A stretch of 9,624 nt of DNA, from assembly GCA_009783865.1 (NCBI GenBank), contig WRCR01000128.1, forward strand, positions 1 through 9,624, given 5' to 3'. Positions 1 to 6,892 of the stretch are shown here, piece after piece (position 1 is the stretch's first letter; each line of letters opens with the position of its first letter). Below the pieces are notes generated by a model, which made no database searches, was not told the DNA's origin, and saw nothing but the letters and a program-made list of their open reading frames with translations. The translations under genes and the position numbers were made by a program. Source of the stretch: Planctomycetaceae bacterium. Its GTDB lineage: Bacteria > Planctomycetota > Planctomycetia > Pirellulales > Thermoguttaceae.

Positions 1-110
1 CATTGTACGCCCCAAGAACATTGTAACGCTGGCGACCACTCGGTGTGCGCATTAACACACGAAACTTGCACCAAAGATACCGCACTGTGCAGAGGCTAAC
101 GTGTTTGACG

Positions 111-254
111 ATGTACAGTTACAATTGCTGTTGGGCGGTACGGACATTGCGGCGACCGGATGGTCAGAAGGGAACGTGTAGTCCCGCAATGGCTGCAGAG
201 CTAGCGGATCACCTCTGGACTATCAGAGAATGGCTAAAAATGCCCGTCTGTAAA
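111..254 (+). pseudogene. IS1-like transposase C-terminal remnant
   Basis: In plus frame 3 the residues around 183-222 read PAMAAELADHLWTIREWL. This resembles the tail 'TPAMAAGLTDHLW..EELL' that I recall from IS1-like transposases, and it is preceded by a YN...RTLRR stretch like the usual 'YNxCRxHxTLR' segment. Only the C-terminal end is recognisable. Upstream, frame 2 reads open for short stretches but is broken by stops, so the rest is decayed or unrelated. No terminal inverted repeat can be seen. It abuts another transposase remnant downstream. The family name comes from remembered motif similarity and is tentative; the view that this is a non-functional transposase tail is somewhat firmer. 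Confidence 0.4.
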
Positions 255-309
255 TTGGAGTATACTACATGGCAGAAGTATTGGATTACAATGTTCGCTG
301 CTGCTGTTA

Positions 310-603
310 GACCGCGGATTTTGCAAGAGGTTTGGAATTGAGTCGAGTTATCGTCAATCGCATCAATGCAGAATACGGACTTCGACGAGAAGTCCGTTGC
401 TGCGGTTATTTTATTTTGCGATGAGTATGTTATTGCGAAATTTATGGATTGATTTTGAACGTGAGGTTGTTATGCGCGGTAAAGTGAAAAAGCAAAAGAC
501 GAGTGAGTATTACGGTCTTGATAATTTTCAGAACGATTTGGTGAAATTATTTGCCGAATCAATACCGATTTTAACTGCATGCAATTCCACGAGTACACTG
601 TAA
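310..603 (+). pseudogene. IS4/ISH3-like DDE transposase C-terminal remnant
   Basis: Plus frame 1 is open from 310 to the TAA at 601-603. It reads CKRFGIESSYRQ, then RIRTSTRSPLLRLFYF, then AMSMLLRNLWIDFE. The pattern 'RFGIExSYR...RTSxxxPLLR...LRNLW' is the C-terminal catalytic segment of DDE transposases of the IS4/ISH3 kind; the E of 'GIESSYR' is the expected last acidic catalytic residue. The N-terminal two thirds, including the first two catalytic aspartates, are absent, since frame 1 upstream has stops (for example near 202 and 235). The stop lies inside the 45-bp repeat that starts at 596, so the last residues may come from that repeat. It cannot encode an active enzyme. Confidence 0.65.
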
Positions 604-640
604 AATAAGGAACATAATGGGGTTTTACAAACTACTGAAT
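596..640. repeat. 45-bp direct repeat, copy 1
   Basis: Bases 596-640 match 8148-8192 at 44 of 45 positions in the same orientation; the one mismatch is T599 against C8151. The sequence contains a short inverted pair, GTAAAA (600-605) and TTTTAC (623-628). On the plus strand it carries AAGGA and an ATG at 617 opening with MGFYKLLN, after which the two copies diverge at once. Copy 1 sits between the end of a transposase remnant and the 3' end of the endonuclease gene. It could be the end of a lost insertion sequence, a small repeat of its own, or the start of a lost gene family; the sequence does not decide. Confidence 0.85.
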
Positions 641-676
641 TTTCAAAAGCAGAACCGCCCGCTAAACTGGTACCGG

Positions 677-1633
677 CTAACTAACATACCTGTCCCGCAG
701 ATATTTCACGTAGTCGGCATCTTCTTGCAATACCGAAATCGCTTTATCCCAAAATCCGCAGACGAACCGTTTGTTTTCCTTTTCCGTTATCACCATTTTC
801 CATAATTCATGCAGGTTTTTACTCGCATTAGCGTCAAGCACGTTCAGCAGTCCCGGACTATATTGCAGATGTTCACGCTGAACCGTCAGCAATTTTTCGT
901 TATCAGAATGAATCAAATGCACGATGCGGTAGTCCTCTACGTTGACATCGCTCAAAAATATCGGAGTCGTTTCTTTTGCCAGTAAAGTCATGCGGAGCAA
1001 CTGATAAAACGGTTCATATGAACAGTCGGACAACCCAAGATACGGACATCCCGTATGTCCGATGTCTTTCAGTTTTTCAAAACGGAAAGGAAATTCCTCG
1101 TCCTGATATCGAATAAGTATATCGGAGTACCGCCACAGACGCTGCATTCCGCTCAAGCCGGCGAAATAACATATTTCCCTTCTGTTGTATTTTTTTTCTG
1201 TGAACTTCCATTCGATAAGAATCTGCGTGACTTTCCCGTCAATTTCCGCAAGAAGGAAAGCGTCAAAGCAAGTTCGGTATATTCCTCTGCCGCTGTTGCA
1301 GACCTCATTGATAGGTGAATTTTTCGGTCCTATCCATTCAAAGACGATAGGTCCGCGGTCGTCGTAAATTTCGCCGCCTACATTCGCACCGGTCGGAAAA
1401 GGAATAACTCTTTCAATTTTCAAATCGAAGCAGCGGAAGAAAGCGAAAATCTCTTCCTGATGCAAATTGAGGTATCCGAGTACATTGAGACACGCCGCTG
1501 CCGAACTGCCGGGACTCTCAATGTTGCTGTGCAGAATAACCGAAGATGATATAGTGTCTTTGACGGATTTATCATACAACTGCGGATGGGACTCTACAAA
1601 CTGTGTCTGGTATTCTTTTGATGTCTTCTTCAT
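677..1633 (-). CDS. PGN_0703-type putative restriction endonuclease, PD-(D/E)xK fold
   Basis: Predicted 318-residue nuclease. The key block is GRGIYRTCFDAFLLAE (about residues 116-130) followed by QILIEWKFTE (137-146). D124 and the E141-x-K143 pair fit the PD-(D/E)xK metal-binding core. An earlier SSAAACLNVLGYL segment (43-55) and the IEWKFTE block match what I recall of the PGN_0703 family of putative restriction endonucleases. The ATG at 1633 is preferred because ACAGGAATA just upstream gives a Shine-Dalgarno; a GTG 18 codons further up has none visible. No methyltransferase or specificity subunit is nearby, so it is either a solitary modification-dependent or Cas4-like nuclease or a stranded half of a system. 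The frame is intact and looks functional. No signal peptide or membrane segment is seen after the chosen start. Cutting specificity cannot be read from the sequence. Confidence 0.72.
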   Translation of the reverse strand: MKKTSKEYQTQFVESHPQLYDKSVKDTISSSVILHSNIESPGSSAAACLNVLGYLNLHQEEIFAFFRCFDLKIERVIPFPTGANVGGEIYDDRGPIVFEWIGPKNSPINEVCNSGRGIYRTCFDAFLLAEIDGKVTQILIEWKFTEKKYNRREICYFAGLSGMQRLWRYSDILIRYQDEEFPFRFEKLKDIGHTGCPYLGLSDCSYEPFYQLLRMTLLAKETTPIFLSDVNVEDYRIVHLIHSDNEKLLTVQREHLQYSPGLLNVLDANASKNLHELWKMVITEKENKRFVCGFWDKAISVLQEDADYVKYLRDRYVS

Positions 1634-1687
1634 TATTCCTGTTATAAATATGAGGCATATTATAAGGACTGAAGGAAGGCAGAACAC

Positions 1688-2018
1688 AATACACCACTGC
1701 TTATGTCCTATCTCACAACGATTCTGTAAAAGAAAAAATGGGGAACGTTACATTGGTCCAAGCGGATTTCCCATTCACACCACTGAATTAACTGCACAAA
1801 AGGGGCAGCAAGATATGCAGTACATATCCCGAAACCCGCAAGTTGTTTCTTATAACGTCCCCTGGTCAGGGAACGCAATAATTTGAAACAACCCATGTGC
1901 TGCTTCTACCGGCAAAAAAACCTGCCGGATGGTGTTAGAAGTGCCGGACCAAAACTTGCGTACAAACGAAAACTGTGTTATTTTATCATGCCAGAACGGA
2001 AATGCCAGCGGGCGAAAT
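1688..2018. other. Gap between hslU and the endonuclease gene
   Basis: This 330-bp stretch holds no gene I can defend. The minus strand has a 62-codon ORF at 1708-1896 beginning MGCFKLLRSL, which echoes the MGFYKLLN start inside the 45-bp repeats; it matches no family I know and has only a weak GAAG upstream. Its stop lies 21 bases before the long-frame start of the endonuclease, so it could be a leader ORF. A two-part hairpin lies at 1903-1941. No sigma-70 promoter stood out, and I found no T-rich intrinsic terminator for hslU. Confidence 0.5.
1903..1941. other. Interrupted inverted repeat (hairpin)
   Basis: CTTCTA (1903-1908) directly followed by CCGGCA (1909-1914) is mirrored by TGCCGG (1923-1928) and TAGAAG (1936-1941). 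This gives 12 bp of perfect pairing with an 8-base A-rich loop and a 7-base one-sided bulge (1929-1935). It lies about 80 bases downstream of the hslU stop on the minus strand. It is not followed by a T tract on either strand, so it is not a standard rho-independent terminator. It might be a processed 3' structure or the end of a lost mobile element. Confidence 0.55.
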
Positions 2019-3395
2019 TTATAAAATAAATTTGCTCAAGTCCTCGTCTTTGCTGACATCTTCGATTCTGGAACGGACGTACTCCGCATCAATCACGACC
2101 TTGCTTTTCGGATTGTCCGGCGCATTGAAACTCAACTCTTCAAGAAGGTGTTCCATTATCGTATAGAGCCGGCGCGCACCGATGTTCTGCGTCTGCTGAT
2201 TCACCTTGAACGCATACTCCGCAAGCATATCGATTCCATCGTCTTCAAAGACGAGTTCAACATCTTCGGTCTGCATCAATGCCTGATATTGTTTCGTCAG
2301 CGAACCGTCCGGCTCGGTCAATATCCGAACAAAATCCTCTTTGTTCAAACCGGTCAATTCGACTCGAATCGGAAAGCGTCCCTGCAGTTCCGGCATTAAT
2401 TCGCTCGGTTTGGAACGATGAAACGCACCCGCTGCGATAAACAAAACATGGTCGGTTTTAACATAACCGTACTTCGTCTGAACGGTAGTGCCTTCAACTA
2501 TCGGCAGTAAATCCCGCTGAACGCCTTGCCGCGAAACATCTGCGCCGTGCTGTTTTTCGCTGGCAACGATTTTGTCAATTTCGTCAATGAAAATAATACC
2601 GAGATTTTCCGCTAATTCGATTGCTGCCGCCTGCGTCTTTTCTTTGTTAATCAGCATGTCACATTCCTGTTCGATGATATAATCACGTGCTTCCTTGACG
2701 GTCATCATCCTCTTTGTTTTACTGACAGGGGCAATCATTTCAAGTGTTTCCTGCAAGTCTTTTTCCATAGAATCCATGCCGGGCAAGTTGGTCATAACCA
2801 TCGGCACCGCTTTTGTTGCCGTTGTGAATGTTACGGTTCTGCCATCCATTAAGCCCTCGCGGAGCATTTCACGAATCTTTTCCCGATTCCGCTGATGCTT
2901 TAAGAAAGCAACCGTTCTGTCGCCCGAAACGGCATCGTAATCATCTGTGCTTGTTTCATTGTCTCTTAAATCAACTTCTTTGGAAGGCGAGAGAAGCATA
3001 TCTACCAGCCGGTCTTCGGCGCGCTGTACTGCTTCTTGCCGTACTCTTTCACGTTCGCTGGAACGGATTATGCCGAGCGCATTTTCGACGAGTTCACGAA
3101 TCATGCTTTCGACATCGCGTCCGTAATAACCGACTTCGGTATATTTTGTTGCTTCGACTTTGATGAACGGCGCACCGGTCAGGGTTGCTAGCCGGCGTGC
3201 GATTTCGGTTTTTCCAACGCCGGTGGGACCTATCATCATTATATTTTTCGGCGAGATTTCTTTCCGCATTGGTTCTTCAACGCGCTGCCGCCGCCAGCGG
3301 TTCCTGACTGCTACTGCTACGCTTCGTTTGGCATTGTGCTGTCCGACAATATGTTTATCCAGTTCTGCTGTTATTTCCCGCGGTGTTAGTTCCAT
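2019..3395 (-). CDS. hslU: HslU (ClpY), AAA+ ATPase of the HslUV protease
   Basis: HslU unfolds cytoplasmic substrates with ATP and feeds them into the HslV peptidase. The 458-residue protein is close to the 443 of E. coli HslU. Visible are Walker A GPTGVGKT (56-63), the pore loop GYYGRD (89-94), the helical I-domain (about 110-245), Walker B IIFIDEIDKI (267-276), the arginine-finger segment QGRFPIRVEL (338-347), sensor 2 GARRL (406-410) and the C-terminal tail EDLSKFIL that docks into HslV. The ATG at 3395 is chosen because the family begins with a MxLTPREI-type start; an in-frame TTG at 3431 would add 12 atypical residues. AAGAGA about 10 bases upstream may serve as ribosome site. hslV, normally just upstream, is missing: only a promoter and a transposase remnant lie there. 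The pore motif is GYYG instead of the GYVG seen in E. coli. Confidence 0.97.
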   Translation of the reverse strand: MELTPREITAELDKHIVGQHNAKRSVAVAVRNRWRRQRVEEPMRKEISPKNIMMIGPTGVGKTEIARRLATLTGAPFIKVEATKYTEVGYYGRDVESMIRELVENALGIIRSSERERVRQEAVQRAEDRLVDMLLSPSKEVDLRDNETSTDDYDAVSGDRTVAFLKHQRNREKIREMLREGLMDGRTVTFTTATKAVPMVMTNLPGMDSMEKDLQETLEMIAPVSKTKRMMTVKEARDYIIEQECDMLINKEKTQAAAIELAENLGIIFIDEIDKIVASEKQHGADVSRQGVQRDLLPIVEGTTVQTKYGYVKTDHVLFIAAGAFHRSKPSELMPELQGRFPIRVELTGLNKEDFVRILTEPDGSLTKQYQALMQTEDVELVFEDDGIDMLAEYAFKVNQQTQNIGARRLYTIMEHLLEELSFNAPDNPKSKVVIDAEYVRSRIEDVSKDEDLSKFIL

Positions 3396-3439
3396 CGAAG
3401 TATCTCTTGAGTTGACAATATAAACCAACAATTACTATT

Positions 3440-3467
3440 ATTCTATGGTATAATGGTAAACTGTCAA
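3440..3467 (-). promoter_or_regulatory. Sigma-70-type promoter for hslU
   Basis: On the minus strand TTGACA (3462-3467, perfect -35) is followed after 16 bases by TAGAAT (3440-3445, five of six -10 bases). Transcription would start near 3433, leaving a leader of about 38 nt before the hslU ATG. A dedicated promoter right here suggests hslU is transcribed alone and not from an hslV-hslU unit. The call rests on consensus match and position only. Confidence 0.6.
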
Positions 3468-3502
3468 TTCATTGCCTTTCGATTGCAGGATACCTGCAAG
3501 TG

Positions 3503-3845
3503 TTAGTTTTTGTTAAACCCGAGTAAATGGAGAGTTTTTCTGGGCGAATAGTGAAAGTTTTCGGCAATTTCTCGAAGCGATTCGCCCTCACGCTGCACCA
3601 ATCGCAACAAAGATAATGCCGCATTCGTCAACTCAATAAAAGGATGACTCACACTAGAATGCTTCAGATAATGTCGATCTTCGTCCCACCATCGGTCTTT
3701 CACAAAATGCAAACAATTCTCCACCTGCCAGTGATTGCGTACCAATTTCTGCAAATCCCCCCAGACGCACCTCGTCCGGATCCAAACTCGTCAAGAAATA
3801 ACGGACATCGTCTTGTCGCCATGAACGGAATCATTCATTACCGAT
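3503..3845 (-). pseudogene. ISAs1-family transposase C-terminal remnant, frameshifted
   Basis: The minus strand reads DDVRYFLTSLDPDEVRLG, then in another frame LQKLVRNHWQVENCLHFV, then KDRWWDEDRHYLKH. 'YYxxSL...VRxHWxxENxLHWxLDVxFxED' is the signature of ISAs1 transposases, and the E of 'QVEN' would be the last catalytic acid. The two halves are joined by a one-base shift in the run of six C at 3757-3762 (plus strand). The protein then runs normally to its stop at 3503. Everything N-terminal of about 3845 is missing; there the plus strand turns into the PglZ reading frame, so this fragment marks the breakpoint that removed the front of the BREX operon. No convincing terminal inverted repeat was found. 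Confidence 0.8.
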
Positions 3846-5051
3846 TATGTTTTGCATGCAAAAGAAAAAGGGATTTTTTATCTTACGGACAACACTTTGG
3901 CAGAACGGCAAGCAGTTATCGAAATAATCAGCACTACAACAAACGCAAGTTTGCGGGATATTTTATCCAAAGTATATCCGCTTCTCGCTGCTTACTTACA
4001 CCGAACACAGATTTTCAAACACCCTGAAATAACGGAATATTTTCAGGAATACAAAGAACAAAAACTCTTTAACGAAATCCGCAGGGAGTTTATTGACAAA
4101 GTTATAAGCAATGCAGAGACACGTCCATATAATTCCTTTCCGACACGCAATGGATTAGTCAAAGATATAAAAGTGGGAAAAATACTGCTCTACTTCGTTG
4201 ATGCACTTGGAGTTGAGTTTATCGGACTCATTCAAGAACACTGCAAACAGCATGGTCTCGCTGCAAACATTGAATTTGGAAGAGCTGACTTACCGACTAT
4301 TACAACGGTCAACAAAAAGTTCTACGAAGAATGGAACGGCGATAAAAAATACAGCCGTGAACTTGACGACATCAAACACGGCAAATCTCACACAAAGTAT
4401 GCTCTCTATCTTGCCGAAGAAATTGATGTTGTCGTAAAAATACTTAATGAAATCGAATCTGACTTGCGCACTAAGAAATATGAGCATGTCGTGATTGCAG
4501 CCGACCACGGTGCAAGCCGACTCGTTGTCCTTAACGGACAAGAGCCCCTGCACAATACAACGGGAAAAAGTGAACATTATGGTCGATGTGTAAAAGTTTC
4601 TGACTGCATCGGCAATATCCCCAGCGCGACAGAGGAAAACGGTTATTGGATATTAGCCGACTATACCCGCTTTCAAGGCAGCAGAACTGCGGCACTCGAA
4701 GTTCACGGAGGGGCAACAATCGAAGAAGTTCTTGTTCCTGTAATTACGATTTCACTTGCCGTAAATGAGCCGGTTAAGATAACCCTTATTGACGACAACA
4801 TTATTTATCGTCCAAAACAGCCGGTTATCATAACACTGCGTTTTAATAGCCCGTTTGAGAGCGTTTCGCTCAATATAAATGGACAAATTTTCAGCGGTGA
4901 AAAATTAGAAGACCGCAAACATCGTGTTGTGTTGCCTGGTATCAAAGCCGGTAAATATGCCGCGGAGGTTTTGGAAAACAATAACAGCATCGGGAATATA
5001 GCATTTACAGTACAAAGTCCTGCTGCGGTAGAAAATGATTTAGGATTATGA
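3825..5051 (+). pseudogene. pglZ: BREX phosphatase-like protein PglZ, N-terminally truncated
   Basis: PglZ is an alkaline-phosphatase-superfamily protein needed by BREX phage-defence systems. Counting from a TTG at 3852, the frame gives 399 residues with the metal-site blocks LLYFVDALG (D117), LPTITTVNK (149-154, probable nucleophile threonine), VIAADHG (D218, H219) and VHGGATIEE (H285), then an Ig-like tail. From memory the family runs to roughly 650-880 residues, so about the first half is missing. The open frame starts right after a TGA at 3822-3824, at the edge of the ISAs1 fragment. There is no in-frame ATG anywhere in the remaining frame and no Shine-Dalgarno before the TTG, so it is probably not translated well. 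Its TGA overlaps the brxL start (ATGA at 5048-5051). The catalytic half is well preserved, so the truncation may be recent. BREX subtype cannot be assigned without the missing genes. Confidence 0.85.
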
Positions 5052-6439
5052 CAGCAACAGAAAAACTACGTGAATACTTTGATGAGATGACAGTTTATAA
5101 GGACTTGCAGAAGACCAATATGTTTTCTGCACTGTCCTTACCGTCCTTTATGCGTGATTGGATTCTCAAACGTTTTGAGGACAATAACGGCAATTTCAAT
5201 GCAGATGAATTGTCCGGTTTCGTACAAAAAAATTTGCCGAACAAGGATAAATGGCTAGAAATCAAGGACCTTCTCATCAACGAAGGACAGCGGGTTAAGT
5301 TTCTCGCTAAAATTATCTGCGATGTAAATATCGCAACACGTGATATTACATTTTCTTTGCCGGATTACGGATTTACTGCAAAGGACTCTGTCATTGACCG
5401 CTATATCTGGGACGATTGCAAACATGACTTACTCGGCAGCCGTGAAACTTGGGGTGTTGTTGAACTCGGTTATGCACCGCCTGACCAACATGACTCCAAC
5501 GGAGGAAAAATCAAACTCCTAGGGTTCAAATCCTTTTGCCCGTACACTATAGACGTTGAGTATTACAAGAATTCGCGCAGAGAATTTACAACCGAAGAAT
5601 GGATAGATATTTTACTTGGTGCTGTGGACTACAACGCAAGCGGCTATCAAGACGAAAGACAAAAGTTGGCGATGTTAACCCGCCTGCTTCCATTTGTAGA
5701 AAAGCGGTTAAATTTGATTGAACTTGCGCCGAAAGGAACGGGTAAGTCTTATCTCTACGGACGCGTGAGCAGATTCGGCTGGTTAAGCAGCGGCGGTGTC
5801 ATGTCCCGGGCTAAAATGTTTTATGATATGCAGAAGAAGACCGAAGGGCTTATTTGCGGCAACGATTTTATCGTGCTTGACGAAGTGCAGACAATTAGAT
5901 TCAGCGATGTAGATGAAATGCGTGCCGCCCTCAAAGGATATATGGAAAGCGGTACGTTCACTGTCGGTACATACAGCGGAACGTCCGAATCCGGTGTTGT
6001 TTTGTGCGGCAATATCAGCGAAGATAAAATGAACGAATACGAAAGGATGTTTGACGAATTGCCGGAGGTGTTTCATGAATCCGCGCTGCTCGATAGATTT
6101 CACGGTTTTATCAAAGGTTGGGATATTCCGCGAATGAACGAAAATCTAAAAATTGCCGGATGGGCGTTAAACTCGGAATACTTTACAAGTATCCTGCATT
6201 CATTACGGGATGATGCAAGTTACCGTAATATCATTGACTGTAAAACTGATGTTCCATACAAATCCGATACACGTGATACGGAAGCAATTAAGCGGATTGC
6301 GACAGCGTATCTGAAACTGTTGTTTCCGCATATCCGACAGTCGCAGGATATTGCCTACGGCGGATTACTATCGCTGTCTGAATTTGACCGATATTGTTTG
6401 CGGCCTGCAAAAAATATGCGGGGAATTATCAAATATTAA
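5048..6439 (+). CDS. brxL: BrxL, AAA+ Lon-like BREX protein, short form with early stop
   Basis: BrxL is the AAA+ effector-type protein of several BREX systems, acting on DNA as a ring ATPase. The 463-residue frame shows an N-terminal domain (MTATEKLREYFDEMTVYKDL at the start), Walker A APKGTGKSY (227-235), Walker B IVLDEVQ (275-281), a sensor-like GTYSGTSESGVVLCGN block (307-322) and the arginine-containing LLDRFHGFIKGW (348-359). This fits the short BrxL family (about 470 residues) found directly after pglZ. AGGA stands just before the ATG, which overlaps the pglZ stop. The TAA at 6437-6439 looks premature: the same frame continues as LGLLDAEYKGKDVPDIQVKQ to a TGA at 6500-6502 that overlaps the next start. 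A single C-to-T change (CAA to TAA) explains it. The core ATPase is intact, so activity without the last 21 residues is possible. Confidence 0.92.
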   Translation: MTATEKLREYFDEMTVYKDLQKTNMFSALSLPSFMRDWILKRFEDNNGNFNADELSGFVQKNLPNKDKWLEIKDLLINEGQRVKFLAKIICDVNIATRDITFSLPDYGFTAKDSVIDRYIWDDCKHDLLGSRETWGVVELGYAPPDQHDSNGGKIKLLGFKSFCPYTIDVEYYKNSRREFTTEEWIDILLGAVDYNASGYQDERQKLAMLTRLLPFVEKRLNLIELAPKGTGKSYLYGRVSRFGWLSSGGVMSRAKMFYDMQKKTEGLICGNDFIVLDEVQTIRFSDVDEMRAALKGYMESGTFTVGTYSGTSESGVVLCGNISEDKMNEYERMFDELPEVFHESALLDRFHGFIKGWDIPRMNENLKIAGWALNSEYFTSILHSLRDDASYRNIIDCKTDVPYKSDTRDTEAIKRIATAYLKLLFPHIRQSQDIAYGGLLSLSEFDRYCLRPAKNMRGIIKY

Positions 6440-6502
6440 CTCGGTCTTTTAGACGCTGAATATAAAGGCAAAGACGTGCCTGATATACAAGTCAAACAAT
6501 GA
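6440..6502 (+). other. Former 3' end of brxL beyond the nonsense codon
   Basis: Twenty sense codons in the brxL frame (LGLLDAEYKGKDVPDIQVKQ) lie between the TAA at 6437 and a TGA at 6500-6502. That TGA forms an ATGA overlap with the start of the following gene, exactly as at the pglZ/brxL junction. The stretch is therefore best read as the original C-terminal tail of BrxL, not as a spacer. If the TAA is read through or is a sequencing error, BrxL would be 484 residues. Confidence 0.75.
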
Positions 6503-6708
6503 AAAAAAATCAGCGGACAAATTGCATCGTTTGTGATAAAAACGGCTTATCAAAAAACGAAATTGGATTAAACAAAAAACTCCTAGGTAGGGAAGTAAAG
6601 GTATTTTATTGCATTGATTGTTTGGCAAATGAACTTGATTTGACAACGGAAAAACTTTTAGAAGCAATCGAAAATTTCAAGGAACAGGGGTGCGTGCTGT
6701 TTGAATGA
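6499..6708 (+). CDS. Small four-cysteine zinc-binding-type protein
   Basis: 69 residues with two CxxC knuckles, C9-I-V-C12 and C38-I-D-C41, separated by 25 residues, which predicts one bound zinc. A helical, acidic C-terminal half ends in ENFKEQGCVLFE. The layout (CxxC, LNKKLLGR, FYCxxCLA, helix, EQGCxLF) resembles small zinc proteins I remember from Firmicutes, whose function I cannot name. Its ATG overlaps the original brxL stop (ATGA, 6499-6502) and no Shine-Dalgarno is visible, so translation probably depended on coupling to brxL. With the early brxL stop 60 bases upstream, that coupling may now be weakened. By position it was the third gene of the BREX cassette, perhaps a regulator or accessory factor, but that is inference. 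Confidence 0.7.
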   Translation: MKKNQRTNCIVCDKNGLSKNEIGLNKKLLGREVKVFYCIDCLANELDLTTEKLLEAIENFKEQGCVLFE

Positions 6709-6729
6709 TAGAATGACAGGCGTGGTACT

Positions 6730-6837
6730 TTAGGAGCCAAAAATACAAACAAATCCTACCAATGACAACGCAATCGCATTGTACACATCCCACAAGTCCG
6801 TCACAAAAATCCCTTTGAACACCCGCTTGAAAAACGT
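6730..6837 (-). pseudogene. IS66-like transposase fragment
   Basis: The minus strand reads KRVFKGIFVTDLWDVYNAIA and then runs to a TAA at 6730. 'FxGxLxxDxWxxYNA' is the segment around a catalytic aspartate in IS66-type DDE transposases. About 25 residues are recognisable; the following residues (LSLVGFVCIFGS) do not continue the family pattern, so the fragment ends or shifts there. It lies directly after the 3' end of the group II intron and so forms its present 3' exon. No other part of an IS66 element is present, and the intron's upstream neighbour is an unrelated gene. Confidence 0.5.
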
Positions 6838-6859
6838 TTTTCAACGGTACAACCGGGTG
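6820..6859. repeat. Perfect 18-bp palindrome inside a longer hairpin
   Basis: TTGAAAAACGTTTTTCAA at 6827-6844 is perfectly palindromic. Outer arms CACCCG (6820-6825) and CGGGTG (6854-6859) extend it, with a 1-base bulge on one side and 9 bases on the other. It straddles the 3' end of the group II intron: the outer right arm is part of the predicted domain VI base, so the two folds would compete. It may be an insertion-site feature, a weak bidirectional terminator, or a chance product of the junction. Confidence 0.6.
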
Positions 6860-6892
6860 GCCTTGGGAAATTGCTCTTCCAAGGCTCCCACA

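Noticed and set aside
1467..1886. 139-codon plus-strand ORF
   Set aside because: Its first part is antisense to the endonuclease gene, and the rest (ending SYNVPWSGNAII) matches nothing I recognise and has no ribosome site.
1903..1941. Integron attC-like site
   Set aside because: The arms do not contain the RYYYAAC and GTTRRRY core boxes in correct form, and no integrase is present.
2015..2033. AT-only palindrome overlapping the hslU stop codon as a terminator
   Set aside because: AAATTTAT and ATAAATTT pair perfectly, but the stem has no GC pairs and no T tract follows on the minus strand.
3852..5051. Complete, normally started 399-residue gene
   Set aside because: It has only a TTG start without a ribosome site, no internal ATG, and begins at the break with an ISAs1 fragment; it is better read as the C-terminal part of pglZ.
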